DNA of 64,000 nt from Salinisphaera dokdonensis (GTDB lineage: Bacteria; Pseudomonadota; Gammaproteobacteria; Nevskiales; Salinisphaeraceae): assembly GCF_040361215.1 (NCBI RefSeq), contig NZ_APND01000001.1, positions 248,001 to 312,000 of the forward strand, written 5' to 3'. Position 1 is the stretch's first letter, and each line of letters starts with the position of its first letter. The position numbers were made by a program, and so were the translations under genes. Positions 54,124 through 63,234 of the stretch are shown piece after piece. Below the pieces are notes generated by a model that saw nothing but the letters and a program-made list of their open reading frames with translations, made no database searches and was not told where the DNA came from.

Positions 54124-55020
54124 ATGGCGCAACAGTTCACAACCATCGGCATTCTGGCCAAGCAGCACGACGACGGCGTGCGCCAGACGCTGAAGAATCT
54201 GATCGCCGACCTGCAGCGCCGCGACAAGCGCGTGCTCATCGACGAAGGCCATGCCGAAGCAGCCAACGGCGTGGAGACCTGCCAGCGCTCCGAACTCGGC
54301 GAACGCTGCGATCTGGTGGTCGTCGTCGGCGGCGACGGCACCCTGCTCGATGCAGGCCGCTCAGTCGCACAGGCCGAGACGCCACTGCTGGGCGTCAATC
54401 TCGGCCGACTGGGTTTCATGGTCGACGTACTGCCTGCGGAAATGATCGCCACGCTCGACGACATCTTTGCCGGGCGCTTCATTGCCGAATCACGGCTGAT
54501 GCTGTCCGCGCGTATCGAAAAGGCCGACGGCACGCGCCAGGGCGACGCATTCTCGGCGATCAACGAATGTGTGATCCGAAACCAGGCTTTTGCCCGCGTG
54601 CTGGATTTCGATACCTACATGAACGGCGACTTCATCAGCCATCATCGCGCAGACGGCATGGTGGTGGCCACGCCGACCGGTTCCACGGCCTATGCGCTGT
54701 CCGGCGGCGGGCCCGTACTGCATCCCGGCCTGAATGCGCTCGCCCTGGTACCGATCTGCCCGCATACGCTCTCGGATCGACCGCTGATCGTAGACGCCAA
54801 CCACGAGATCGAGATCCGCGTAGCCGATACGCTCGACGGCGCGGCGTTGTTCACGAGCGACGGCCAGGTCAGCCAGCCGCTCGGCGCGGGCGACCGCGTA
54901 CTCATCCAGCGCGGCCCGCATGATCTACATCTGATCCATCCGCCGGGCTACGACTACTTCAATATCCTGCGCAACAAGCTTCAGTGGGGACGCGGCCAGA
55001 AGATGCCGCAGTCTTCATGA
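54124..55020 (+). CDS. nadK: NAD kinase
   Basis: ATP-dependent phosphorylation of NAD to NADP. 298 residues. Signature VVVVGGDGTLLDAGR (about 65-79), second motif NGDFISHHRADGMVVATPTGSTAYALSGGGP in the C-terminal beta-rich domain. No clear Shine-Dalgarno before ATG 54124. It is followed 18 bases later by recN. Confidence 0.96.
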   Translation: MAQQFTTIGILAKQHDDGVRQTLKNLIADLQRRDKRVLIDEGHAEAANGVETCQRSELGERCDLVVVVGGDGTLLDAGRSVAQAETPLLGVNLGRLGFMVDVLPAEMIATLDDIFAGRFIAESRLMLSARIEKADGTRQGDAFSAINECVIRNQAFARVLDFDTYMNGDFISHHRADGMVVATPTGSTAYALSGGGPVLHPGLNALALVPICPHTLSDRPLIVDANHEIEIRVADTLDGAALFTSDGQVSQPLGAGDRVLIQRGPHDLHLIHPPGYDYFNILRNKLQWGRGQKMPQSS

Positions 55021-55038
55021 GCAACCGAAACACGCCCC

Positions 55039-56712
55039 ATGCTCGCTGAGATCACGGTCCGAAACTTCGCGATCATCGACCGACTCGAGGTCGAATTCGA
55101 GTCCGGCATGACAGTGCTGTCCGGCGAAACCGGCGCCGGCAAGTCGATTCTGGTCGATGCGCTGAACCTCATTCTCGGCGATCGCGCCGATGCCCAGGCC
55201 GTACGCGAAGGCGCGGAACGCGCCGAGGTCAGTGCACGCTTCGTGCTCGACGACGCGCCTGCCGCCCATCAATGGCTTGTCGACCACGAGCTCGACGACG
55301 AGAACGAATGCGTCATCCGGCGCGTGGTCGCCAGCGAGGGCCGCAGCCGTTGCTGGATCAATGGCACGCCGATGCCCGCCCGCGAACTGCGCGAACTCGG
55401 CGAGCGGCTAGTCGATATCCACGGCCAGCATGCCCACCAGTCGCTGCTACGGCGCAGCGCCCAGCGCGCCCTGCTCGACGAGTACGGCGAACATCCGGAC
55501 ACGCTCGCTGCCGTCGCTGATGCGGCCGAGGCCCTGCGCGCCACGCGCGACGAGATCGCGCGCATCGAACAGATCGACGATGCCGGCGACATGCGGATCG
55601 ACCTGCTGCGTTATCAGGTCAACGAACTGGAAGCGCTGGATCTCGGCGCTGACGAACTCGACGAACTCGAAGCCGAACATCGGCGCCTGGCCAGTGCCGA
55701 GCGCCTGATCGGCGACGGCCAGCACGCACTGGCGCTGCTGTTCGAAGCCGAAGACGGTGCGGCCACCGATCAACTCGGCGGCGCCGAACGACTTTTGAAC
55801 GACCTGGCCGCAATCGACGATGGCTTCAAGCCGATCCTCGAACTGGTGACCGGTGCGCGGATTCAGGCCCAGGAAGCGGTCGATTCGCTGCGTCACCATG
55901 TGGATACGCTGGATATCGACCCGCAACGGTTTCGCGAAGTCGAACAACGCCTCGCCAGCATCCAGGACCTGGCACGCAAGCATCACTGCAATCCGAGTGA
56001 TTTACCCGCCCTCGCCGATCGTCTCGGCGAAGAACTGCAATCGCTGGAGGGCGCCGGCGCCCGCCTTGATGCCCTGCGTGCAGACGAGACTCGGCAGACC
56101 GACGATTATCGCAAGGCCGCGAAGGCCCTGAGTGCGAAGCGGGCGAAAGCCGCCAAACAGCTCGGCGCGGCGATCACCCGCATCATCCAGTCGTTGGGCA
56201 TGCCGGAGGGCGACTTCAGCGTGCAGGTCACGCCCGAAGCGCACGAGCGGATCAACGCCGCCGGCACCGACGAGATCGAGTTCCTCATTGCCGCCAACCC
56301 CGGTCAGAGCGCGCGCCCGTTGGAGCGCGTGGCCTCCGGCGGCGAACTGTCGCGTATCAGTCTCGCGATCGAGGTGGTGGCGGCCGCCCGCACCCGGGTG
56401 CCTACATTGGTCTTTGACGAGGTCGATACCGGCATCGGCGGCGGCGTGGCCGAGATCGTCGGTCGCCAGCTGCGCGAACTCGGCGCGACCGGGCAATCGC
56501 TGTGCGTGACGCATCTGCCACAGGTTGCCGCCCAGGCCGCGCATCACCTGCATGTCGCCAAGCACGTCGCCGAGGGGCAGACGTCCACCCGGATCGCGCT
56601 GCTCGATGAACAGGCGCGCGTGGAAGAACTCGCACGCATGCTCGGCGGCGTCGAACTCACCGCCCAGACCCGGGCCCATGCCGCGGACATGATTGCCCGC
56701 GCTCACGGCTGA
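55039..56712 (+). CDS. recN: DNA repair protein RecN
   Basis: SMC-like ATPase in double-strand-break repair. 557 residues. Walker A SGETGAGKSILVDAL (about 29-43), two coiled-coil arms with a short central region, signature ASGGELSRISLA and Walker B LVFDEVDTGIGGG. No LexA box was noted before it; it appears cotranscribed with nadK. Confidence 0.96.
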   Translation: MLAEITVRNFAIIDRLEVEFESGMTVLSGETGAGKSILVDALNLILGDRADAQAVREGAERAEVSARFVLDDAPAAHQWLVDHELDDENECVIRRVVASEGRSRCWINGTPMPARELRELGERLVDIHGQHAHQSLLRRSAQRALLDEYGEHPDTLAAVADAAEALRATRDEIARIEQIDDAGDMRIDLLRYQVNELEALDLGADELDELEAEHRRLASAERLIGDGQHALALLFEAEDGAATDQLGGAERLLNDLAAIDDGFKPILELVTGARIQAQEAVDSLRHHVDTLDIDPQRFREVEQRLASIQDLARKHHCNPSDLPALADRLGEELQSLEGAGARLDALRADETRQTDDYRKAAKALSAKRAKAAKQLGAAITRIIQSLGMPEGDFSVQVTPEAHERINAAGTDEIEFLIAANPGQSARPLERVASGGELSRISLAIEVVAAARTRVPTLVFDEVDTGIGGGVAEIVGRQLRELGATGQSLCVTHLPQVAAQAAHHLHVAKHVAEGQTSTRIALLDEQARVEELARMLGGVELTAQTRAHAADMIARAHG

Positions 56713-56815
56713 GCATCCGCCATCACACGCCTGCCTCGCGGTCGCGCCAACGGGCCGTTTGGCAGGCAAAAAGCGCTGCCGTATGATGCGGTTCGCCAAT
56801 AGGGGTTAGAAGTCT

Positions 56816-57286
56816 ATGAGAACAGTCGCCGTGCTCGCCTCGCTGCTCATGCTCACCGCATGCAGCCTGCCGGTCTTCTTCCGTGTACCGGTGGTACAGG
56901 GCAACGTGGTGACGGCCAAGAACGTCAACCAGCTCGAAATCGGCATGACCAAGCGTCAGGTCGAATACGTGATGGGCACGTCGCTGATCGACAGCAGCTT
57001 CGAGAAGGACCGCTGGGACTACGTCTTCTATTACCGCGATCCGCGTGCCCATGTGCGCAAGAGCGAGCTCAACCTCTACTTCGTCAACGACGAGTTGGCC
57101 GAGATCGACGGCGACGACGAATACACCGCTCAGATCATGGACGGCGAGCCCGGCATGGACGACGACCAGCCCTTGCCGTCGAGCGTATCGCCGGGCCCCG
57201 ATAACGACGAACCCGGCATCGACAACGAAGACAACGGTCGCCGCTCGGAAGATCAGCCGCTGGGTACCTCGCTACCCGGCACCTGA
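56816..57286 (+). CDS. bamE: Outer membrane assembly lipoprotein BamE
   Basis: BAM-complex lipoprotein (SmpA/OmlA) for outer-membrane protein insertion. 156 residues. Lipobox LTAC (Cys16), then the BamE fold with GMTKRQVEYVMGTSLI and DRWDYVFYY. Beyond about residue 105 there is a long acidic, Pro/Asp/Gly-rich tail not present in E. coli BamE (113 residues). Its 3' end overlaps the convergent rnfH gene by 15 bases. fur, often located between recN and bamE in pseudomonads, is absent. Confidence 0.93.
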   Translation: MRTVAVLASLLMLTACSLPVFFRVPVVQGNVVTAKNVNQLEIGMTKRQVEYVMGTSLIDSSFEKDRWDYVFYYRDPRAHVRKSELNLYFVNDELAEIDGDDEYTAQIMDGEPGMDDDQPLPSSVSPGPDNDEPGIDNEDNGRRSEDQPLGTSLPGT

Positions 57287-57580
57287 ACGATCCTTCCTGC
57301 GCCGCGCATCGACCTGGGCGCGGCGCCGCTGGCGCGGATCCGCAGTCAGCGGCCGATAGATCTCCACCCGATCGCCCGGCTTGAGCACTTGATCGGCGCG
57401 CACCTTGCGCCCGAACAGGCCCAGCGGCGGTGCGCCTTCCCCACCGGCCTCGCGATAGACCGCCTCCAGCCCGGAAGCGTCCAGCGCCTGCTGCGCGGTC
57501 GCGCCCTCAAACAGCCGAACCTGTTCGCGCCAACAGCGCTGCGGCAGCGCAAAGATGACTTCGATCGTCATCTCGCTCAT
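57272..57580 (-). CDS. rnfH: RnfH family Ub-like protein (RatB)
   Basis: 102-residue ubiquitin-like-fold protein of the RnfH/RatB family (function unsettled). Core MTIEVIFALPQRCWREQVRL and LKPGDRVEIYRPL; the C-terminus is Arg-rich. ATG 57580 overlaps the upstream SNF transporter stop by four bases (ATGA). In E. coli the partner ratA lies between smpB and this gene; here a transporter takes that place. No rnf operon is in the window. Confidence 0.9.
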   Translation of the reverse strand: MSEMTIEVIFALPQRCWREQVRLFEGATAQQALDASGLEAVYREAGGEGAPPLGLFGRKVRADQVLKPGDRVEIYRPLTADPRQRRRAQVDARRRKDRSGAG

Positions 57581-58965
57581 GTCGTCGGCTGCCAGACCAT
57601 CTCGATAAGCCGTAGCCCGCCCATCGCATAGGCCAGCACGAACACCAGCACGATGCGCGTGGGATAGCGCAGCAGGCCATGCCATACCGCAAAGCCGGTC
57701 GCTCGACCGTACTCGCCGGAATGCTGCCAGGCATCGACCAGGCGCTTGCGCGCCAGTACACGTCCCATGAGCACGCACAGCAACAGACCGGTCAACGGCC
57801 CGATGAGCTGTGCGGTCGCGAGCATCAGCCAGCCAAACAGGTTGTAGCCCAACAGCGTTAGCGGTTGAAGAATGCCGAACGACAACAAGGCCGCCAGCCC
57901 CAGAAGCGCGAGCCCGACACCCGCATACAGCGTCGAGCGCAGGCGCGTGTAGCCGCTGCGCTGCTGCACCAGCTGCACCACGGGCTCGAACAGGCCGATC
58001 GCCGTGGACAGGCTGACAAGCGCGATGAGCACGAACATGATCGGCGCCTGCCAGCTGTCCGCGAGCGCGACGGGCATGGCCTCGAACAGGCTCTGTACGC
58101 CCACGTCCAGCACAGCCGGGCTACCACTCACGAACACGCTGAGCATGAACGCGCAGGCCAGCGATACCATCAGGTCGATGATCAGTACCAGCAGCGACAG
58201 CCGTACCACCGGCGCGCCGACAGGCAGGTAGCTACCGAAGGCCACCACCACCCCGGACCCGAGGCTGAGAGTGAAGAACGCCTGATAGAGCGCTTCAAAC
58301 ACGCCGCGCCAGCTCAATGCCTCGAAATTAGGGGCAAAGACATTCTGAAAAGCCGCGCCCGCGCGTGGATCCAGCAACGCCGAGACCATCAACGCCGTCA
58401 GCGCCATGAGCATGAAGAACGCCAGCGTGCGCATCACCGGCTCCACGCCGCGGCGCAGCCCACGGGCAGACGTGGCCGTGATCAGACCAAAGAACAACAG
58501 CAGCCAACCGAAGCCGCGCTCCGAGTCACGCGCAAAGGCGACGAACTGAGCGCTCGCCGCCTCCACCGAACTGCCGTCGAGCGTGCCGGCCACGCCGCGC
58601 AGGCTGTAGGCAAGACTCCAGCAAGCCACCACGCTGTAGGCCGCGAGCAACAGCGCCGCGCCGAACACGGCGACATAACCACTCCAGATCCAGACGCGCG
58701 AGTGCGGCGCATTGCGCGTCCAGGACGCAATCACTCCGGGCACATCCGCGCGCGTGCCCCGCGCCATCAGCAACTGCCCGGAAAACAACGGCAAACCCAT
58801 GCTCAGAAGCGCGCCGACATAGACCAGCAGAAAAGCGCCCGAGCCGTGTTCGGAAAGCAGAAAAGGTAGCCGCCAGAGATTGCTCAGGCTGACCACCGCC
58901 GCGATCATCGCGATCGCGAAGCGCGGCGAAGACGACCATTCCGGTCGTTGCGCGTAGGCCACCAT
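57577..58965 (-). CDS. SNF-family sodium-dependent transporter
   Basis: Neurotransmitter:sodium symporter (LeuT-like) family. 462 residues, about eleven membrane helices. N-terminal WSSSPRFAIAMIAAVVSLSNLWRLPFLL holds the Na+ site region of TM1, and FFTLSLGSGVVVAFGSYL the TM6-7 region. The substrate, probably an amino acid, cannot be read from sequence. Overlaps rnfH by four bases, so cotranscribed with it. A Na+-coupled carrier fits a bacterium running Na+-NQR. Confidence 0.9.
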   Translation of the reverse strand: MVAYAQRPEWSSSPRFAIAMIAAVVSLSNLWRLPFLLSEHGSGAFLLVYVGALLSMGLPLFSGQLLMARGTRADVPGVIASWTRNAPHSRVWIWSGYVAVFGAALLLAAYSVVACWSLAYSLRGVAGTLDGSSVEAASAQFVAFARDSERGFGWLLLFFGLITATSARGLRRGVEPVMRTLAFFMLMALTALMVSALLDPRAGAAFQNVFAPNFEALSWRGVFEALYQAFFTLSLGSGVVVAFGSYLPVGAPVVRLSLLVLIIDLMVSLACAFMLSVFVSGSPAVLDVGVQSLFEAMPVALADSWQAPIMFVLIALVSLSTAIGLFEPVVQLVQQRSGYTRLRSTLYAGVGLALLGLAALLSFGILQPLTLLGYNLFGWLMLATAQLIGPLTGLLLCVLMGRVLARKRLVDAWQHSGEYGRATGFAVWHGLLRYPTRIVLVFVLAYAMGGLRLIEMVWQPTT

Positions 58966-59172
58966 CAGCGGCCGCAGCCGATAGAGCGCGCGGACGCCGC
59001 CGGACAGATCGGCTTTCGCGCGTTCGCTCGTGTTGTCGAATCACCGCTTTCGGCTGGGTCGCGCACGCGCGCACCTCGCGTCGCCCTGCCATTCCGTACG
59101 GCAGGGGCTGAATGAATAGCCTGCAAATCGCCCCCCGGTTATTTGCTTGCCCCGGGCCGCTATACTAAGCCC

Positions 59173-59646
59173 ATGGCTAAGCAAAAAAACAGCAAACAAC
59201 CCAGTTCGACGATCGCGCTCAACAAGCGCGCGCGTCACGACTTCTTCCTCGAGGAGCGGCTGGAGGCCGGTCTTGTCCTCGAAGGCTGGGAGGTCAAGTC
59301 GCTGCGCGCGGGCAAGGGTCGGATCACCGAAGCCTATGTCCTGATCAAGGACGGCGAGGCCTTTCTGCTCGGCGGTCATATCCAGCCGCTGCAGTCGGCC
59401 TCGACCCATGTGGTTGTCGACCCGACCCGTACGCGCAAGCTGCTGCTGCACGAGCGCGAGCTCGCCACGCTGATCGGCGCAACCGAGCAGAAGGGTTTCA
59501 CCATCGTGCCACTGGCGATGTACTGGAAGCGCGGCAAGGCCAAGCTCGAGATTGCGCTGGCCAAGGGCAAGGCCAACTACGACAAGCGCCAGAGCAAGAA
59601 AGAAGCCGACTGGAATCGTCGCAAGGCCCAGATCCTGCGCACCTGA
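59173..59646 (+). CDS. smpB: SsrA-binding protein SmpB
   Basis: Partner of tmRNA in ribosome rescue. 157 residues, OB-fold core with KRARHDFFLEERLEAGLVL, LEGWEVKSLRAGKGRI and a basic C-terminal tail ending in KKEADWNRRKAQILRT, needed for tmRNA accommodation. ATG 59173 begins the conserved protein. The ssrA gene follows 95 bases downstream on the same strand. Confidence 0.97.
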   Translation: MAKQKNSKQPSSTIALNKRARHDFFLEERLEAGLVLEGWEVKSLRAGKGRITEAYVLIKDGEAFLLGGHIQPLQSASTHVVVDPTRTRKLLLHERELATLIGATEQKGFTIVPLAMYWKRGKAKLEIALAKGKANYDKRQSKKEADWNRRKAQILRT

Positions 59647-59719
59647 GGCACGATCCGGTCCCCATTCGACGCCGTACCCAACTTGAATCCGACGCGACGA
59701 ACCACACTTCTTTTTTGCT

Positions 59720-59728
59720 GTTACAATT
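59720..59728 (+). promoter_or_regulatory. Extended -10 promoter of ssrA
   Basis: TGTTACAAT matches the extended -10 pattern TGnTATAAT with one mismatch; it would start RNA a few bases before the mature tmRNA 5' end at 59742, which RNase P then trims. Confidence 0.45.
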
Positions 59729-59741
59729 TGGTTGTTATTAG

Positions 59742-60100
59742 GGGACGACATGGCTTCGACGCCGATGTCAAAACCCAAGGTGCATGCCGAGGTCGCAAAT
59801 CAACCTCGTTAATCAATTTGCAACCTAAGCTAGTTGCGAACGACGACAACTACGCTCTAGCGGCTTAAACCCCGCTAGTGCCCGCCCGGTAAGTGTCTAT
59901 GCTTCCGGATACGGGTATCGACTCTCATAGACTCGCGGCAAAGCCCCGCTTCGGGCTGACCCGTTAAGAGCAAACGAAGATAAGCGATCGTTGTCCCTTG
60001 TCGTCGGGTAACGTGAGCCGACAATCAAAGACGGCATAAGCATGTAGACCCGAGGGTCGAGAATCGGCGGACGCGGGTTCGATTCCCGCCGTCTCCACCA
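59742..60100 (+). ncRNA. ssrA: Transfer-messenger RNA (tmRNA)
   Basis: 359 nt with 5' GGGGACGACATGGCTTCGAC and 3' tRNA-like end GATTCCCGCCGTCTCCACCA. The tag reading frame at 59836-59868 encodes ANDDNYALAA then TAA, resume codon GCG. Acceptor and T arm pair (GGGGACG with CGTCTCC). It is a one-piece tmRNA. smpB is immediately upstream and a terminator downstream. Confidence 0.97.
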
Positions 60101-60107
60101 AGCACCG

Positions 60108-60141
60108 GCCCCGTATCGCAATTCGCGATACGGGGCTTTTT
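60108..60141 (+). terminator. Intrinsic terminator of ssrA
   Basis: Perfect 12-bp stem, 60108-60119 with 60125-60136 (GCCCCGTATCGC), five-base loop, U5 run. Confidence 0.92.
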
Positions 60142-60153
60142 AGTGGGCGGCGC

Positions 60154-60981
60154 TCAGGCAAGCACGAGTGTCTGCACGAGCATGCCGACGGCGATCGCGG
60201 CCATGGCCAGCGCAAACACGCTCTGCAACGTCGCACCGGCCAGGTAGCGCGCGAGCAGCCGGCCCGCGGCCATGCCCAACACCCCGCCAAGCACGAACAG
60301 GCCGGTCAGCGTCCAGTCGATCTCGCGTCCGGCGACAACCGCCGAACCCAGGCCGGACAGGCCGATGAACGTGATCACGGCCAGCGAAGTGGCTACGGCA
60401 CGGTGGATGCCCATCTCGGTGATCAGCATCAAGGCCGGCACGATCAGAAACCCGCCGCCCACGCCGAACAGCCCCGAAAGAACACCGACTACCAGGCCCG
60501 CGACACCGAGCGCGGCGCTGCAGGGCGCGTTGAGCCGCAGCCGGCCGTCACGACTGTATCGACAGACCGTGCTGGCATCGCTTGCTGCTTCGGGCGCGAC
60601 ACGGGCGCGCACGACGCTCGATTCCTGCGGCGCAGCCCGGGCGCGCCAGGCCATACGCGATGCGACGCCGAGCATCAGCACCGCGAATGCGGCCATCACG
60701 ACAGATTCGCTCAGCCGCGCGCCGAGCATCACGCCCAGCGGGGCCGACAGCATCCCGGCGACCGCAATAATCAATGCGGCGCGACGCTCCACGATGGAGC
60801 GCGCCAGCCCTTCTGCGGCACCAAAGGCGGCCGTGATGGCGACCGCGCCAAGCGATATGGCGACCGCACTATGCGGGGCGACGCCCAACCCATAGATCAA
60901 CAGCGGAACGGCAAAGATCGATCCGCCCCCGCCCGTGAGGCCCAGCGCCAAACCGACGATCACGCCGAATAAAACGCTCAT
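60154..60981 (-). CDS. TauE/SafE family permease (sulfite/organosulfur exporter type)
   Basis: 275 residues, eight to nine membrane helices in two repeats. Repeat 1 starts LFGVIVGLALGLTGGGGSI, repeat 2 GLVVGVLSGLFGVGGGF; a charged cytoplasmic loop (about 120-155) holds the lone Cys pair region. The family exports sulfite, sulfoacetate or other anions; the substrate here is unknown. ATG 60981 begins repeat 1; the frame extends 24 codons upstream. An AT-rich dyad lies upstream. Confidence 0.85.
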   Translation of the reverse strand: MSVLFGVIVGLALGLTGGGGSIFAVPLLIYGLGVAPHSAVAISLGAVAITAAFGAAEGLARSIVERRAALIIAVAGMLSAPLGVMLGARLSESVVMAAFAVLMLGVASRMAWRARAAPQESSVVRARVAPEAASDASTVCRYSRDGRLRLNAPCSAALGVAGLVVGVLSGLFGVGGGFLIVPALMLITEMGIHRAVATSLAVITFIGLSGLGSAVVAGREIDWTLTGLFVLGGVLGMAAGRLLARYLAGATLQSVFALAMAAIAVGMLVQTLVLA

Positions 60982-61394
60982 CGAGCGCGCGCACTGAAAC
61001 TCGAGTCCACGAAATCCCGCTTGGCGCGATCGAACTGACGGGATCGCGAGCAATCGATCAGGATAATTCTTATAGATCTATGCATATTCTATAATGTTAT
61101 TAACTCATGCCGCCGATGTCACCTACCGAACCGTCGAGCGCTATCGAAGCCCTACCGCCATTGGTCCGATAGGTCGTGTAAATCGAGCCATCAACAGCCG
61201 GCCAGCTCGGGATTAGACGCATAGGGCTCGGGAGAAACCGGAAGTCCCCGTGGCATAGTGAGCATTGTTAAACCGGCACCTTGCCCGGTACGCCCCGCAT
61301 TCGCGCGCCTTCTGTCTGGATGTTCAGCGATGCGACTGCGCGCGGCCGGCGCGTTGGCCGCGTGATGCCTTGATGATCGACTGCACCGGATCCG
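60982..61394. other. Divergent intergenic region (TauE/SafE permease / nhaP2-like gene)
   Basis: About 410 bases between divergent starts. The part nearest the permease holds an AT-rich patch (61061-61112) unlike the GC-rich surroundings, with a dyad listed separately. The rest, 61113-61394, shows no clear promoter, gene or riboswitch motif I could recognise, although GGGCTCGGGAGAAACCGGAAG near 61221 is repeat-poor and could be leader RNA. Confidence 0.4.
61070..61094. promoter_or_regulatory. AT-rich dyad, candidate operator of the TauE/SafE permease
   Basis: Arms TTATAGA (61070-61076) and TCTATAA (61088-61094) with AGATCT and ATGCAT palindromes between them, 89 bases upstream of the permease start. 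AT-rich dyads of this kind are used by ArsR-type repressors such as BigR, which control related exporters; no regulator gene is nearby, so this is only suggestive. Confidence 0.4.
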
Positions 61395-63176
61395 ATGACC
61401 GATACCAACGTCATTCTCTTCTTTGTCGGCCTGCTGCTTTTTCTGAGCGTACTGGCCAGTTCGTTGTCCCGGTTCGGGCCGCCGCTGCTGCTGATCTTTC
61501 TGGTCGTCGGGATGCTGGCCGGACAGGACGGCCCGGGCCAGATCGACTTCGACAACGTGCCGTTGGCATTCTTCATCGCCAATCTCGCACTCGCGATCAT
61601 CCTCCTCGACGGTGGGCTGCGAACGCATATCCAGACGTTCCGGGTGGCGCTATGGCCGGCGTTATCGCTGGCCAGCGTGGGCGTATTGGTTTCGGCCTCG
61701 CTCGCGGGCGCGTTCATCGCGTTCTGGCTCGACGTGGACTGGCGTTACGGGCTGCTACTGGGCTCGATCGTCGCCAGCACCGACGCGGCGGCCGTGTTCT
61801 CCCAGCTGCGTAGCTCCGGCGTCACGCTCAACCAGCGCGTAAGTGCCACGCTGGAAATCGAATCCGGCACCAACGATCCGATGGCGATCTTTCTTGTGAC
61901 GTTTCTGCTCGCCACGATCGAAAGCAGCGAAGGGTTCACCGCATCGAGCGTCGCCAGCCAGATCACGGCCCAGTTCGGGATCGGTATCGTAGGCGGCGTG
62001 GTACTCGGTTACGGCTTGTCGTTCCTCGCCGCGCGCATGCAACTGGTGGAAGGCCTGTACGCGCTGCTGATCGCTTCGGGCGGCTTGATGGCCTTCACTG
62101 CGATCAACCAGCTCGGCGGCAGTGGTTTTCTCGGCATCTATCTGGTCGGCCTGATTGTCGGTAATCGGCGAAATCATGCGTCCGAGCATGTATTCCGCGT
62201 GATGGACGGCCTGGCCTGGCTGGCGCAGGCCGGCATGTTCCTGGTCCTGGGGCTGCTGGTGAACCCGCACCAGCTTTGGGATCATTTCGGTGCCGCCGCA
62301 TTGATCGCGCTGTTTCTGATGTTCGTCGCACGTCCGGTGGCGGTCTGGCTCAGCCTGTTGCCGTTTCATTTCCCGACTCGCGAGCAAGGCTTCATCGCCT
62401 GGGTCGGTCTACGCGGCGCGGTGCCGATCGTACTGTCGCTGTTTCCGCTTATGGCGGATATGGAAGGCGCCCAGTTCCTGTTCGATATCACCTTTGCCGT
62501 GGTGTTGGTGTCGTTGGTTGTGCAAGGCAGCTCCCTGGCCTGGACCGCCCGATGGCTCAAGCTGGAAGTGCCGCGCGAGCCCGGCCCCGCGGCCAGTTTC
62601 GGATTTCGCGGAACGCGGCCGGACCCTCATGTACTGCTGGGCTTTCGTATCCAGCTGGCGTCCAGCCTGGCGGCCACGCAAGGTGAGGCGCTCAGTCGCT
62701 TCGACGGGCTGCGCTGCATCGCTGTGACCCGCGGGCGCCGCCTGATCTTCCCCAAGCCGCAGTTCGTGTACGCGGTCAACGACCTGCTCTATCTGATCAC
62801 CCCCGAACGCCATAGCGACGAGCTCGGCAAACTGTTCCGTGGTGAGACCAAGCATGCCCCCGAAGCGCGCACCTTCTTCGGCAGCTTCACGCTGCGCGGC
62901 GATGCGGGCATCTCAGAACTGGCCGAAGCGTACGGCCTGTCGATTGCCGATTCGGATTGGGACCTGGCCATCGCCGATTACATGCGACGCCGGCTCAAGC
63001 GCCGCCCGGTCGAGGGCGATGTGGTGGATCTCGAAGGCGTGCGTCTGACCGTGCGCACACTAGCTGCCGGCGTCATCGACACCGTGGGTCTGCGCCTGCG
63101 GGAGAACGAGAACGAGGAAGACGAGACCGAGGCGCCCAAGCGCAAGTCCCGGCGCGCTCGCAAGCGCGGGGCCTGA
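61395..63176 (+). CDS. NhaP2/CvrA-type K+(Na+)/H+ antiporter
   Basis: 593 residues. N-terminal cation:proton antiporter-1 domain with twelve to thirteen helices (about 1-385), including SIVASTDAAAVFS and IESGTNDPMAIFLV ion-site regions. A cytoplasmic RCK-C-like domain (about 400-480) and a CorC/HlyC-type domain (about 490-575) follow, then a basic Lys/Arg tail. The order matches NhaP2/CvrA, which exchange K+ for H+ during volume and salt stress. Single gene. Confidence 0.9.
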   Translation: MTDTNVILFFVGLLLFLSVLASSLSRFGPPLLLIFLVVGMLAGQDGPGQIDFDNVPLAFFIANLALAIILLDGGLRTHIQTFRVALWPALSLASVGVLVSASLAGAFIAFWLDVDWRYGLLLGSIVASTDAAAVFSQLRSSGVTLNQRVSATLEIESGTNDPMAIFLVTFLLATIESSEGFTASSVASQITAQFGIGIVGGVVLGYGLSFLAARMQLVEGLYALLIASGGLMAFTAINQLGGSGFLGIYLVGLIVGNRRNHASEHVFRVMDGLAWLAQAGMFLVLGLLVNPHQLWDHFGAAALIALFLMFVARPVAVWLSLLPFHFPTREQGFIAWVGLRGAVPIVLSLFPLMADMEGAQFLFDITFAVVLVSLVVQGSSLAWTARWLKLEVPREPGPAASFGFRGTRPDPHVLLGFRIQLASSLAATQGEALSRFDGLRCIAVTRGRRLIFPKPQFVYAVNDLLYLITPERHSDELGKLFRGETKHAPEARTFFGSFTLRGDAGISELAEAYGLSIADSDWDLAIADYMRRRLKRRPVEGDVVDLEGVRLTVRTLAAGVIDTVGLRLRENENEEDETEAPKRKSRRARKRGA

Positions 63177-63234
63177 TCAGGCGACCGCGTGCCTTACCGG
63201 CCCGCGTTCGGCGGCAGGTATAGAGGCGGGTATA

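Noticed and set aside
61113..61394. Riboswitch ahead of the NhaP2-type gene
   Set aside because: No motif of the ion- or nucleotide-sensing classes I know could be matched.
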